Translations under genes and position numbers: made by a program | Notes under the pieces: model-generated | Database searches by the model: none | Seen by the model: only the letters and a program-made list of their open reading frames with translations | Told to the model about the DNA's origin: nothing | Shown here: piece after piece, positions 8,181 through 17,263 of the stretch | Position numbering within the stretch: the first letter of the stretch is position 1 | Layout of the letters: every line of letters starts with the position of its first letter | Assembly: GCF_014892575.1 (NCBI RefSeq) | Contig: NZ_JADBGI010000028.1 | Location: 1 to 64,000, forward strand | DNA: 64,000 bases | Direction: 5' to 3' | Source of the DNA: Nocardiopsis coralli | GTDB taxonomy: Bacteria; Actinomycetota; Actinomycetes; Streptosporangiales; Streptosporangiaceae

Positions 8181-9641
8181 ATGACGACCCCCCGCACCGA
8201 GACCTCACCGGAAGAGCTCGACACCACCGTCGAAGGGGCCGCCGCCGCTGCCCCGCTCCTGGCCGCCTTCGCCCCCCACGACCGGGCCCTGCTCCTGCGG
8301 ACCGTCGCCGAGGTGCTCGATGCCGGCGCGGACGAACTCGTGCCCCTCGCCATGGCCGAGGCCCACTACCCCGAAGCGCGCTGCCGCAGCGAACTCGCCC
8401 GCACGACCTTCCAGCTCCGGCTCTTCGCCGACGTCCTGGAGGAGGGCTCCTTCCTCGGCGCCTCCGTCGACCCCGCCGACCCCGAGTGGGGCACACCCCG
8501 GCCGGACCTGCGGCGCCTGCTGCTGCCCCTCGGCCCCGTCGCGGTCTTCGGCGCGAGCAACTTCCCGTTCGCCTTCTCCACCGCCGGCGGCGACACCGCC
8601 TCCGCCCTCGCGGCCGGGTGCCCCGTCGTGGTCAAGGCCCACCCAGGCCACCCCGAGCTCGCCCGCCGCACGGCGGACCTCGTCGCCGTCGCCCTCGCCG
8701 AGGCCGGGGCGCCCGACGGCACCTTTGCGCTCGTCGAGGGGGTCGATGCCGGGCGCCTCCTCGTCACCCACCCGCTCGTCCGCGCCGTCGGGTTCACCGG
8801 TTCCGTCTCCGGCGGCCGGGCTCTGCACGACCTCGCGGTGTCGCGCCCGGACCCGATCCCCTTCTACGGCGAGCTCGGCAGCATCAACCCCGTCTTCGTC
8901 ACCCGCGCCGCCGCGTCCGCGCGCGGGGCCGAGATCCTGTCCGGGTACGCCGAGTCGGCCACCCTCGGTTCCGGCCAGTTCTGCACCAAACCCGGCGTGC
9001 TCCTTCTGCCCGAGGAGACCGACCTCGCCGCGCTCACCGGCGACGTCGCCGAACGCGGCCCCGCGCCCCTGCTCAACGACCGGGTCGAACAGGGTTTCAC
9101 CGCCACCCTCGGGACCCTGGCCGAGCACCCCGCCACCGAGGTGCTCGTGCGCGGAGGCCCCGGCGACGACGGGTGGACACCGACCCTGCTGCGCACCGAC
9201 CTCGACTCCCTGATCCAGAACGCCGACGTCCTGTTGGAGGAGTGCTTCGGGCCGGCCACTCTTGTGGTCACCTACCAGGACGAACGCCGACTCCTGGAGG
9301 CGGGAGCTGTGCTGGGCGGCCAGCTCACCGTGACCGTGCACGGCGAGGAGACCGACCTCATCGCCCCGTCCCTGCTCTCCCTGGGCGCGTCGCTGGCCGG
9401 CCGGGTCATCTGGAACGGCTGGCCCACCGGGGTCGCCGTCACCCACGCCATGACCCACGGCGGCCCGTACCCCGCGACGACCGCGCCGACCCACACGTCG
9501 GTGGGCACCGCGGCGATCACGCGGTTCCTGCGCCCGGTCAGTTTCCAGTCCGTGCCGCAGTCCCTGCTGCCCCGGGCGCTGCGCGACGACAACCCGCTCG
9601 GTGTGCCCCGGCGGGTGAACGGGGTGCCCGAGCAGTCCTGA
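8181..9641 (+). CDS. NADP-dependent aldehyde dehydrogenase (KGSA dehydrogenase-like)
   Basis: 486 residues. It resembles the alpha-ketoglutaric semialdehyde (2,5-dioxovalerate) dehydrogenase branch: the cofactor region reads FGASNFPFAFSTAGGDTAS, followed by VVVKAHPGHP, the GFTGSVSGGRALHDLA segment, the general-base Glu in FYGELGSINPVF and the nucleophile Cys in GSGQFCTKPG. In this branch the enzyme oxidises an aldehyde from sugar-acid or hydroxyproline catabolism to 2-oxoglutarate. No such catabolic genes are adjacent, so the true substrate is open. AGGAGGAAC precedes the ATG at 8181. The adenosine deaminase gene follows 65 bp downstream on the same strand. Confidence 0.88.
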   Translation: MTTPRTETSPEELDTTVEGAAAAAPLLAAFAPHDRALLLRTVAEVLDAGADELVPLAMAEAHYPEARCRSELARTTFQLRLFADVLEEGSFLGASVDPADPEWGTPRPDLRRLLLPLGPVAVFGASNFPFAFSTAGGDTASALAAGCPVVVKAHPGHPELARRTADLVAVALAEAGAPDGTFALVEGVDAGRLLVTHPLVRAVGFTGSVSGGRALHDLAVSRPDPIPFYGELGSINPVFVTRAAASARGAEILSGYAESATLGSGQFCTKPGVLLLPEETDLAALTGDVAERGPAPLLNDRVEQGFTATLGTLAEHPATEVLVRGGPGDDGWTPTLLRTDLDSLIQNADVLLEECFGPATLVVTYQDERRLLEAGAVLGGQLTVTVHGEETDLIAPSLLSLGASLAGRVIWNGWPTGVAVTHAMTHGGPYPATTAPTHTSVGTAAITRFLRPVSFQSVPQSLLPRALRDDNPLGVPRRVNGVPEQS

Positions 9642-9706
9642 CGGGTCGTCGTCAGGCTGTCCCGCCACAGGTGGGGAGGGCCGTCCGCCGCGCGTACGCT
9701 CACGGC

Positions 9707-10756
9707 ATGGACTCCCTCCTCACACCGCCCGACGTCGACGCCCTCGTCCGCGACCTGCCCAAGGTGGAACTGCACGTCCACCTCGAGGGCTCGATGCCGC
9801 CCGAGACCTTCTTCGAGCTCGCCACGGCCCACGGCCTCACCGACGTGCCGAGCACGCTCGAAGACCTACTCGACTGGTACACCTTCAACGATTTCCCGCA
9901 CTTCGTCGACGTCTACCTCGCCTCGGTGCGCGCCCTGCGGGACGAGGACGACTTCGCGCTGCTGGCCTCGGCCGTGGCGCGCCGCCTCGCCGCGCACAAC
10001 GTCCGCTACGCCGAGATGCACGTCAGCCTCTACGCCCACCTCGTGCGCGGGGTCCCGGCAGAGACCGTGTTCAACGGGATCGAACGCGCCCGGGTCGAGG
10101 CCGAGCGCGAGCACGGGATCCAACTGCGGTGGATCCCCGACTTCCCCGCCGACTTCGGTGTCGAGGCCGCCGAACGTACCGTCGCCGCCACCCTCGAGCA
10201 CGGCCCGCCCAGTGTCGTCGGGTTCGGCGTCGGCGGGGTCGAGACACCCTTGGAGCAGTACGCCCACGTCTTCGACCGCGCCCGCTCCGCCGGGCTCGCC
10301 AGCCTGCCGCACGCCGGGGAACACGGCGGGCCCGTCCGTGTGCGCGAGGCGCTGGACGTCCTGGGCGCCGAACGCATCGGGCACGGCATCGACGCGTTGC
10401 GCGACCCCGACCTGGTCGCCCGCCTCGTCGACGAACAGATCCCCGTCGACGTGAGCCCGACCTCCAACGTGTGCACCCGCGCCGTCGACCGGATCGAGGA
10501 GCACCCGTTGCCGGCCATGCTCGACGCCGGGCTCCTGGTCACCCTCAACACCGACGACCCGCCCATGTTCGGCACCGACCTCACGCGTGAGTACCGCACC
10601 GCCCACGCCCTGGGGCTGCGCCCGGCCGACCTGGTCCGGCTCGCCGCGAACGGGGTGCACGCCTCCTACCTCGGGGCCGCCCGGCGCCGGGTCCTGCTCC
10701 GCGAGATCGACGGTGTGGCCCGCCGGCACGGTGTGGATCTGCCCGCGCTCGTCTGA
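9707..10756 (+). CDS. add: Adenosine deaminase
   Basis: 349 residues, amidohydrolase fold, predicted to deaminate adenosine (or adenine) to inosine (or hypoxanthine) in purine salvage. The metal ligands are seen in LHVHLEGSMP, the catalytic Glu and neighbours in LPHAGEHGGP, the His in RIGHGIDAL and the metal-binding Asp pair in TLNTDDPPMF. SPTSNVCT is also conserved. The substrate (adenosine versus adenine) cannot be settled by eye. The ATG at 9707 puts the metal motif about 25 residues in, as usual for the family. The permease gene follows 90 bp downstream, but no specific link is shown. Confidence 0.9.
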   Translation: MDSLLTPPDVDALVRDLPKVELHVHLEGSMPPETFFELATAHGLTDVPSTLEDLLDWYTFNDFPHFVDVYLASVRALRDEDDFALLASAVARRLAAHNVRYAEMHVSLYAHLVRGVPAETVFNGIERARVEAEREHGIQLRWIPDFPADFGVEAAERTVAATLEHGPPSVVGFGVGGVETPLEQYAHVFDRARSAGLASLPHAGEHGGPVRVREALDVLGAERIGHGIDALRDPDLVARLVDEQIPVDVSPTSNVCTRAVDRIEEHPLPAMLDAGLLVTLNTDDPPMFGTDLTREYRTAHALGLRPADLVRLAANGVHASYLGAARRRVLLREIDGVARRHGVDLPALV

Positions 10757-10846
10757 CCCCCCGGAGCCACGGCCGGGCGACACGCTTCCGCGCAGGTCGG
10801 CGGTGGCCCCGGGGCCACCCAGCAGACTTGGGGCGGGGGTGGGGAG

Positions 10847-12814
10847 ATGGCGGAACCGAACACCGGGGACACGGTCTGGGACGCGCCGAGGCAGGGCTCG
10901 TCCGGCCGGGGACGGCTGGGGCGGTGGCTCCTGCACCAGCGCGTCCAGGACCTGGGCGGGCCCGGGTCGCGCCCGCACACCGAGCGCCAGCACCCGTGGT
11001 GGAAGGTCATGTGCCTGACCGGCGTGGACTACTTCTCCACGCTCAGTTACCTGCCCGCCATCGCGATCCTGACCGCCGGCGCGCTCGCGCCCGTCGCGAC
11101 GCTGCTCATCGTCGTGCTCACGCTGTGCGGGATGCTGCCGATCTACCGCCGCGTCGCCGAACGGAGCCCGCACGGGCAGGGGTCGGTGGCGATGCTCGAA
11201 CACCTGCTCCCGGAGTGGCGCGGCAAGTTCCTCGTCCTGTGCCTGCTGGGGTTCGTGGCCACGTCGTGGATCGTCACCATCACCCTGTCGACCTCCGACG
11301 CCACCGCGCACCTGCTCGCCAACCCCTACACCCCGGGTGTGCTGGACGGGCAGGCCGTACCGGTGACACTCGTGCTGCTCGGGCTTCTGGGCGGGGTGTT
11401 CCTGGCCGGGTTCAAACAGGCGGTGCGCATAGCGATCCCGCTGGTCGTGCTGTTCCTGGCGCTGAACGCGGTCGTGGTCACGGCCGGGGTGTCCTACATC
11501 GCCGCGCACCCCGAGACCCTCGCCCAGTGGGAGGGATCCCTGTGGACCGGCGGGCCGTGGTCGGTCACCGTCACCGTGATGGTGGCGTTCCCGCTGCTGG
11601 TCCTGGGGTTGTCGGGGTTCGAGACCGGGGTCAGCATGATGCCGCTCGTGCGTTCGGAGGGCGCCACCCGCGAGGAACGCCTGCGCGCCCGCATCACCGC
11701 GACCCGGCGCCTGCTCACCACGGCCGCCGCGATCATGAGCGTGTACCTGCTCGCCACGACCCTGGTCACCGGTGTGCTCGTGCCCCGTTCGGCCGTGGAG
11801 GAGGGAGGGCCGGCCGCCGACCGCGCGTTGGCCTACCTGGCGCACGAACTCCTCGGCAACGGATTCGGCACCGCCTACGACGTCAGCACGATCCTCATCC
11901 TGTGGTTCGCGGGGGCGTCGGCGATGGCCGGTCTCATCAACATCGTGCCCCGCTACCTGCCCCGGTACGGGATGGCCCCCGCCTGGGGCGCCGCGGTGCG
12001 CCCGGTCGTTCTCGTCTACACGGCCCTGGCCATGGTCATCACGGTGCTGTTCGGCGCGAGCGTGAACGCGCAGTCGGGGGCCTACGCGACCGGGATCCTC
12101 GCGATGCTGGTCACCTCGGCCGTCGCGGTGACGCTCATCGTGCACCGGCAGCGCCGGAGGTGGGCCGCTGCAGGGTTCGGCCTGCTCACGGCGGTCTTCA
12201 CGTACGCCCTGCTCGACAACGTGGTCAACCGGCCCGACGGTCTGCTCATCGCCGTCGCGTTCGTGTTCTTCATCGTGCTGGTGTCGGTGGTCTCGCGGGC
12301 CCTGCGCACCACCGAGCTGCGCACCGACCGGGTGCGTCTTGACGCCGCGGCTCTGCGGTTCGTGCGGGAATCGGTCAGCCACGGCAAGCTCCACCTGTTC
12401 GCCAATCACCCCCGCACGGGTGAGGCGGACGAGTACAGCGACACCGAGGCCGAGCGGCTGCGCCTGGACCCACTGCCGCCGTCGGTGCCCCTGCTGTTCG
12501 CCGAGGTCCAGGTGCACCATCCCTCGGAGTTCGCCGAGACCCTGGAGGTACGCGGGGTCGACGTGCGCGGCCACCGGGTGCTGAGGGTGACCAGCCCGGC
12601 GGCGGCCAACGCGCTCGCGGCGGTCCTGCTGTGCCTGCGCGACGTCTCCGGGGCCGTCCCGCACTGTTACTTCGCCTGGTCGGAACTGCCGCCCGCCCGC
12701 GCCCTCTACCGGTACGCGGTGCTGGGCGAGGGCGAGACGGCCGCGTTCACCCGGGAGATCCTGCGGGAGGTCGAGCCCGACCCCGCCGCCCGCCCCGTCG
12801 TGCACGTGAGCTGA
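10847..12814 (+). CDS. APC-family amino acid permease with soluble C terminus
   Basis: 655 residues. About twelve membrane helices follow a hydrophilic N-terminal 50 residues, beginning with the [19 protein letters not shown] segment typical of large APC-superfamily permeases (KUP/APC-like). The last 150 residues are soluble and include a conserved-looking [22 protein letters not shown] stretch. The transported compound is unknown. The gene starts with an ATG after GGTGGGGAG and runs the same way as the deaminase. No regulator sits beside it. It is convergent with the CapA-like gene, with 23 bp between stops. Confidence 0.82.
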   Translation: MAEPNTGDTVWDAPRQGSSGRGRLGRWLLHQRVQDLGGPGSRPHTERQHPWWKVMCLTGVDYFSTLSYLPAIAILTAGALAPVATLLIVVLTLCGMLPIYRRVAERSPHGQGSVAMLEHLLPEWRGKFLVLCLLGFVATSWIVTITLSTSDATAHLLANPYTPGVLDGQAVPVTLVLLGLLGGVFLAGFKQAVRIAIPLVVLFLALNAVVVTAGVSYIAAHPETLAQWEGSLWTGGPWSVTVTVMVAFPLLVLGLSGFETGVSMMPLVRSEGATREERLRARITATRRLLTTAAAIMSVYLLATTLVTGVLVPRSAVEEGGPAADRALAYLAHELLGNGFGTAYDVSTILILWFAGASAMAGLINIVPRYLPRYGMAPAWGAAVRPVVLVYTALAMVITVLFGASVNAQSGAYATGILAMLVTSAVAVTLIVHRQRRRWAAAGFGLLTAVFTYALLDNVVNRPDGLLIAVAFVFFIVLVSVVSRALRTTELRTDRVRLDAAALRFVRESVSHGKLHLFANHPRTGEADEYSDTEAERLRLDPLPPSVPLLFAEVQVHHPSEFAETLEVRGVDVRGHRVLRVTSPAAANALAAVLLCLRDVSGAVPHCYFAWSELPPARALYRYAVLGEGETAAFTREILREVEPDPAARPVVHVS

Positions 12815-12837
12815 GTGGCGGGGCCGGTGCGCGGTGG

Positions 12838-13947
12838 TCAGGCCGGGGAATCGCTCAGGTCGAGGCCGCACTCCTGGCGCATGTCGACCCAGGCGGCGTG
12901 GGCGTCCTCGGCGTCCTGGCCCTCGTAGGGGACCGGAACCCCGTCCCGGATCTGTGCCGGCGCCCAGTCGGAGTCCGTGACCGAGCCGCCGTCGAAGGTC
13001 AGGGTGAGCACGCCGGTCTCGGCGGTCGGGCCGGAGAAGTTGTAGAAGACGAAGTTGCCCAGCCCGTAGTGCACGTAGGAGTCGCCGAGGAACCCGCCGG
13101 GGGAGAGCACGTGCGCGTGCCCGCCCACGACCGCGGCGGCCCCGGCCGCGGTCAGCTCCTCGGCCAGGTCCGGCGCGTGCGGCAGCGGGCAGTGGGCGCC
13201 CTCCAGTCCCCAGTGCAGGTACACGGCGACGTTGTCGTACTCCTGGGAGGCCTGCTCGACCGCGTCGACCAGGTGGTCCTTCATCTCGTTCTTCGTGGTG
13301 GCCAGGCCGGGGGAGTCGTCGCCGGCGGTCCACTCGGGGATCAGGTGTTCGTCGAGCACGTCGGTGGCGCCGAACACCGCGAGGCTCTGGCCGTTGACCT
13401 CGGCGGTGAAGGGTTCGTAGGCCTGGTCGGCGTCGCGCCCGGCACCGACCAGGTCCACCTCGGAGTCGTCACCGTGGTCGAGGGTGTCGAGGAGGCCGTC
13501 CTCCCCGTAGTCCATGCCGTGGTTGTTGGCGAGGGTGGCCGCGTCGATGCCCGCGTGTTCCAGGGCCTCCAGGGCGGTGGCGGGGGCGCGGAAGACGAAG
13601 TCCTTGCCTGCGACGGCGGTTCCGCCCTCGGTGACGGCGGTCTCGAGGTTGACCATGGACAGATCGGCGGCGGAGAGCTGTTCGGAGATCGGGTCGAGCG
13701 CCGTCTCGGGGTCGTCGAGCCGGGGGCGGAGCAGGCCCTCGAACATGACGTCGCCGCCGAAGGCGACGGTGACGGGGCCTTCGGCGGATCCCTCGTCGGC
13801 GACGGTCTCGTCGGGGGCGAGGGCGCCCTCGTCGACCTCGGCGGGATCGCCGGGGGAAGTACAGGCGGCGGTCAGAGACAGGGCCAGCAGGGCGGTGCCG
13901 GCCTGGAGGTTCGTGCGTGCGCGGGGGCGCGTGCCTTCGGGCAGCAT
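12838..13947 (-). CDS. CapA-family lipoprotein
   Basis: 369 residues. A lipoprotein signal (GTALLALSLTAAC, lipid-modified Cys near residue 28) is followed by an acidic linker and a CapA/PgsA-like metallophosphoesterase domain: AFGGDVMFEG, MVNLETAVTEGG, LANNHGMDYGEDG and VVGGHAHVLSPGG. Family members take part in poly-gamma-glutamate or capsule assembly, but many actinomycete copies have no known polymer. No pgsB or pgsC is nearby. The ATG at 13947 is chosen because it gives a proper lipoprotein signal peptide; the longer open frame upstream would bury it. Confidence 0.87.
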   Translation of the reverse strand: MLPEGTRPRARTNLQAGTALLALSLTAACTSPGDPAEVDEGALAPDETVADEGSAEGPVTVAFGGDVMFEGLLRPRLDDPETALDPISEQLSAADLSMVNLETAVTEGGTAVAGKDFVFRAPATALEALEHAGIDAATLANNHGMDYGEDGLLDTLDHGDDSEVDLVGAGRDADQAYEPFTAEVNGQSLAVFGATDVLDEHLIPEWTAGDDSPGLATTKNEMKDHLVDAVEQASQEYDNVAVYLHWGLEGAHCPLPHAPDLAEELTAAGAAAVVGGHAHVLSPGGFLGDSYVHYGLGNFVFYNFSGPTAETGVLTLTFDGGSVTDSDWAPAQIRDGVPVPYEGQDAEDAHAAWVDMRQECGLDLSDSPA

Positions 13948-14212
13948 GCGTGCTCCAGTTCGCCAGAGGATGCGGGTGCATCCCCTCGGTCGGATGCACG
14001 CCACGGCTCCGGGGTGGCTGTTGTGACCGGTTCCGGCCTCCGGTGCGGGCCCACCTGTCACGGAACGGTCAGGAGGTGCGTCCGGTCCGGGGTGCGGAGA
14101 ATGAACGACTTTGGTCGGTGGAGGGCGGGACGTTCGGCGGGGTCACTCCGCCGCTCCGTGGGGGTATCCCTGGATGACCAGCGCTCTTGTGTTCACAGGG
14201 GTCTGGTCGTGT

Positions 14213-14251
14213 GCCGCGGACGCCGGGTGGTGGGTGCCCGGCGTCCGCGGC
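14213..14251. other. Orphan perfect hairpin in 799-bp gene-free gap
   Basis: Between 13948 and 14746 I see no credible gene. In its middle GCCGCGGACGCCGGG (14213-14227) pairs perfectly with CCCGGCGTCCGCGGC (14237-14251) across a 9-nt loop. No U tract follows on either strand, and no gene ends nearby. It could end an unannotated transcript or be part of a small RNA. The gap also contains an A+T-rich patch near 14335-14450. Confidence 0.4.
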
Positions 14252-14481
14252 GCTCCGATGTCCGGCGCGACACGGGGCAGAATGGAACCTTCGTGCCTTT
14301 CCCGGCATTTCGTGTTGCAAGGGATGAGGCGCTGAAGGGCGCCCGAAAAAATGAACCGACTAAGCTCTTTAGTGTGTTCGTCGTTCTGGTTCACTCGCAT
14401 ATTTTTCTTCTTTTTCCATGACTCTCGGCTATGGATTATGTTCCCAGGGTTGCTTTGCATGCAGCCTTGAGCTGGCTATAT

Positions 14482-14545
14482 GACACAGTGCTGTTGGCCT
14501 GTGTCTGAGAGTATCTGCACGTGTGGCGCCCGTTTTCCGAAAACG
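14482..14545 (+). promoter_or_regulatory. Inverted repeats upstream of chaplin gene
   Basis: GACACAG at 14482-14488 pairs perfectly with CTGTGTC at 14499-14505. CGTTTTC and GAAAACG, separated by a single C, form a 15-bp dyad at 14531-14545. Both lie 200-265 bp before the chaplin start, in a region suited to a developmental promoter. Binding factors are unknown. Confidence 0.4.
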
Positions 14546-14746
14546 CTTGTGTGTCCCGTGTGGCTTGCTAACGTTTCGGTCCGTCGGCAGTTCGACACGG
14601 AATGCGACCCCCTCGTGGCCGCACCGGCGTCCCTGTCCGAAGCGGGTCACCCCGCCGTCCCGCCCCGCACGCGGTGACGGACCCGCCCCCGCCGCCCGAA
14701 CGGCCGGCGGCAGTCCCCTGCGTTCGTCCCTGCGAAAGGCAGCACC

Positions 14747-16198
14747 ATGCGCAATACGCTCCGTTACTCCTTCGCCACGGCGCTCACCGCCGGCCTGGTC
14801 GTGACACCCATCGCCGCCGCCTACGCCGACACCGTCACCGACGGATCCGGCGGGGTCGGCAGCGGCAACCAGATCAACGTTCCCGTCGACATCGAGGCCG
14901 ACCTGTGCGGCAACTCGCTCGCCGTGCTCGGGATCTCCCAGGCCGAGTGCACCAAGGTCTCCGAGGTGCTCTACGAGTCCAGCGGCCAGGCCGAGACCGA
15001 CGGCTCGGGCGGTGTGGCCAGCGGGAACCAGATCGTCATCCCCGTCGACGCCGCCATCGACGCCTGCGGCAACTCGGCCGCGGTCGGCGGTGTCTCCGAG
15101 GCCGACTGCGTCGAGGTCGTGGAGAAGCTCGAGGAGGAGGTCGGCGGCGAGGCCTCCGACACCCTGAGTACCGACGGTTCCGGCGGTGTGGCCAGCGGGA
15201 ACCAGATCGACGTCCCGGTCGACGCCGCCCTCGACATCTGCGGGAACTCCGTGGCCGTGCTCGGCGGGTCCAGCGCCAAGTGCACGACCGTCATCAACGT
15301 CATCCAGGCCTCCGACGCCAACTCCGCCGAGGGTGAGGGCGGCGGTGACGGGGGCACCTCCACCGACGGTTCCGGCGGTGTGGCCAGCGGGAACCAGATC
15401 GACGTCCCGGTCGACGCCGCCATCGACATCTGCGGGAACTCCGTGGCCGTGCTCGGCGGGTCCAGCGCCAAGTGCACGACCGTCATCAACGTCATCCAGG
15501 CCTCCGACGACAACTCCGCCGAGGGTGAGGGCGGCGGTGACGGGGGCACCTCCACCGACGGTTCCGGCGGTGTGGCCAGCGGGAACCAGATCGACGTCCC
15601 GGTCGACGCCGCCCTCGACATCTGCGGGAACTCCGTGGCCGTGCTCGGCGGGTCCAGCGCCAAGTGCACGACCGTCATCAACGTCATCCGGGCCTCCGAC
15701 GACAACTCCGCCGAGGGTGAGGGCGGCGGTGACGGGGGCACCTCCACCGACGGTTCCGGCGGTGTGGCCAGCGGGAACCAGGTCAACGTCCCGGTGAACG
15801 CGGCCCTCGACATTTGCGGCAACGCGGTCTCCGTGCTCGGCGTCGCCGAGGCGCAGTGCCTCGAGACCATCTCCGAGGAGGAGCCGCCCGAGGACGGCAA
15901 GGAAGAGGTGCCCGAGGACGACGGCCCGGGCGAGGTCCCCGAGGAGGACCCCGAGGAGCCCCCGCGTGAGGAGGAGCCGGGCGACGACGGCAAGGACGAG
16001 GACCCCGCCGACGACGGTGCGTCCGAGGCCCCGGCCGACGAGCAGAAGGCCCCCGAGGAGGCCGCCGCCGAGCTGCCCGTGACCGGTGGCGCCCTGACCG
16101 GCCTTGTGGCCGCCGGCCTCGCCGCGATCGGTGCCGGTGGCGCCGGTCTCTACTTCACCCGCAAGCGCAAGGCCGCCGCGGTGGGCGCCGAGGACTGA
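14747..16198 (+). CDS. Six-domain chaplin protein with LPXTG anchor
   Basis: 483 residues. A signal peptide (about residues 1-27, ending AAAYA) precedes six chaplin domains. Each has the pattern DGSGGVASGNQ, VPVDAA, then a CGNSVAVLG-type core and a second Cys about ten residues later. Domains 3-5 are nearly identical; domains 1, 2 and 6 differ. A Glu/Asp/Pro-rich spacer (about 375-440) leads to LPVTG (443-447), a membrane helix and a KRK tail, so sortase anchoring to the wall is expected. Chaplins are hydrophobic amyloid-forming proteins that coat aerial hyphae and spores in streptomycetes. Long chaplins there carry two domains and a sorting signal; six is more than those. GAAAGG precedes the ATG. 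Confidence 0.92.
   Translation: MRNTLRYSFATALTAGLVVTPIAAAYADTVTDGSGGVGSGNQINVPVDIEADLCGNSLAVLGISQAECTKVSEVLYESSGQAETDGSGGVASGNQIVIPVDAAIDACGNSAAVGGVSEADCVEVVEKLEEEVGGEASDTLSTDGSGGVASGNQIDVPVDAALDICGNSVAVLGGSSAKCTTVINVIQASDANSAEGEGGGDGGTSTDGSGGVASGNQIDVPVDAAIDICGNSVAVLGGSSAKCTTVINVIQASDDNSAEGEGGGDGGTSTDGSGGVASGNQIDVPVDAALDICGNSVAVLGGSSAKCTTVINVIRASDDNSAEGEGGGDGGTSTDGSGGVASGNQVNVPVNAALDICGNAVSVLGVAEAQCLETISEEEPPEDGKEEVPEDDGPGEVPEEDPEEPPREEEPGDDGKDEDPADDGASEAPADEQKAPEEAAAELPVTGGALTGLVAAGLAAIGAGGAGLYFTRKRKAAAVGAED
15170..15797. repeat. 192-bp tandem repeats within chaplin gene
   Basis: Units start at 15170, 15362, 15554 and 15746, a strict 192-bp (64-codon) period; the fourth is partial. Units one to three differ from one another at only about two or three bases each, including at synonymous sites, which points to recent duplication or gene conversion. 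Each unit encodes one chaplin domain plus a Gly/Glu/Asp linker. Confidence 0.95.
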
Positions 16199-16222
16199 TC
16201 GGGGAGCCCCGAAGAACAGCCC

Positions 16223-16249
16223 GCCTCCCCTCTTCCCCAGGGGAGGCGG
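16223..16249 (+). terminator. Terminator after chaplin gene
   Basis: GCCTCCCCT pairs with AGGGGAGGC around a short loop, 25 nt after the chaplin stop. It lies next to a second, larger palindrome. Confidence 0.65.
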
Positions 16250-16265
16250 CGCGATCCCCCGGACG

Positions 16266-16301
16266 GCGCGGGGTCACCGGAGCGCTCCGGTGACCCCGCG
16301 C
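16266..16301. terminator. Perfect 36-bp palindrome, likely second terminator
   Basis: Two 18-base arms (first arm GCGCGGGGTCACCGGAGC) are exact reverse complements with no spacer. In RNA it would form a hairpin of about 16 bp with a tetraloop. There is no U tract. With the preceding hairpin it forms a double stop between the chaplin and SURF1 genes. Confidence 0.6.
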
Positions 16302-16359
16302 ACGTGTGTCCGGCGGGGGCGGTGCGGACCGGCCGCGACCGTCTCCTAACCTCGAAGAC

Positions 16360-17226
16360 GTGCTCAAAGTCCTGTTCTCCTCACGCATGCTGGCCTTCCA
16401 CGCGCTGGTGATCCTGGCCGTGCCCAGCTTCATCTGGCTGGGTTTCTGGCAGCTCGACCGGTGGGAGACCCGCAGTGCGCAGGTGAACCTGCAGCAGGAC
16501 AACGTCGCCGCCGAGGCCGTCCCCGTCGAGGACCTCACCTCCGTGGGCACCGACGTCGCCTCCGACGACCGCTGGCGCACGGTCGAGGCCACCGGCACCT
16601 GGGACACCGACAACGAGGTGCTCCTGCGCAACCGCGACGGGTCGCAGGGTGTGGGCTTCCACGTCCTGACCCCGCTGGTCACCGACGAAGGGCCGGCCCT
16701 GTTGGTCAACCGCGGGTGGATCGAACGCGGTGAGGACGCCCACGACACCCCCGAACCGCCGGCCGTGCCCGACGGCGAGGTCACGGTCCAGGGCCGCCTG
16801 CACTACTCCGAGAACGAGGACAACACCGGCCTGTCGAACCGCGACGACCTGCCCGAGGGGCAGATCATGATCGTGGACGTCGACGAGCTGGACGAACGGC
16901 TGCCCTACGACGTGTACGGGGGTTACGCCGAGCTCACCGACCAGGACCCCGTCCCGGAACACCCGCCCGAGCGGGTCCCGCTGCACGAGGAGGACTCGGG
17001 GATGAGCGCCTCCTACGCCGTCCAGTGGTGGGTTTTCGCCGCCGTGGCCGTCGTCGGATGGATCGTGCTCATGCGGCGCGAGGTCCGTGACGCCCGCGAA
17101 CAGGAGGCCGCCGGCGGTGACGGGGGCGAACCCGGGCCCGGACCCGCGGACGGCACCGGCGGGCCCGACGACGGCCCTTCCGACAGCGGGGCGGACACAC
17201 CCCGCGCCCAGGCAACGGTGGAGTGA
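16360..17226 (+). CDS. SURF1-family cytochrome oxidase assembly protein
   Basis: 288 residues. It has the SURF1 pattern: an N-terminal membrane helix (HALVILAVPSFIWLGFWQLDRW), a soluble beta-rich middle with VLLRNRDGSQGVGFHVLTPL and a LLVNRGWIERG motif, and a second helix near residue 230 (VQWWVFAAVAVVGWIVLM). SURF1 helps assemble the heme a/CuB site of cytochrome aa3 oxidase in the membrane. No cox genes are adjacent. The C-terminal tail is long and rich in Gly, Asp and Pro. I chose the GTG at 16360, just ahead of the helix; the ATG at 16387 is an alternative. Confidence 0.86.
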   Translation: MLKVLFSSRMLAFHALVILAVPSFIWLGFWQLDRWETRSAQVNLQQDNVAAEAVPVEDLTSVGTDVASDDRWRTVEATGTWDTDNEVLLRNRDGSQGVGFHVLTPLVTDEGPALLVNRGWIERGEDAHDTPEPPAVPDGEVTVQGRLHYSENEDNTGLSNRDDLPEGQIMIVDVDELDERLPYDVYGGYAELTDQDPVPEHPPERVPLHEEDSGMSASYAVQWWVFAAVAVVGWIVLMRREVRDAREQEAAGGDGGEPGPGPADGTGGPDDGPSDSGADTPRAQATVE

Positions 17227-17263
17227 CACGGGCCCTCGCGCCCGTGGATTCGAAGGGGACAGC

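Noticed and set aside
7904-9706. N-terminal extension of the adenosine deaminase frame
   Set aside because: It overlaps the aldehyde dehydrogenase in another frame and is Arg/Pro-rich; the conserved ADA start fits the ATG at 9707.
9866-13333. 1155-residue minus-strand frame
   Set aside because: Antisense to the adenosine deaminase and permease genes; Arg/Gly/His-rich low-quality translation without motifs.
15170-15797. Possible CRISPR-like array
   Set aside because: The 192-bp units are contiguous, coding and near-identical throughout, without short repeats and variable spacers.
14971-15993. 340-residue minus-strand frame with repeats
   Set aside because: Antisense of the chaplin repeats; the repetition comes from the chaplin gene itself.
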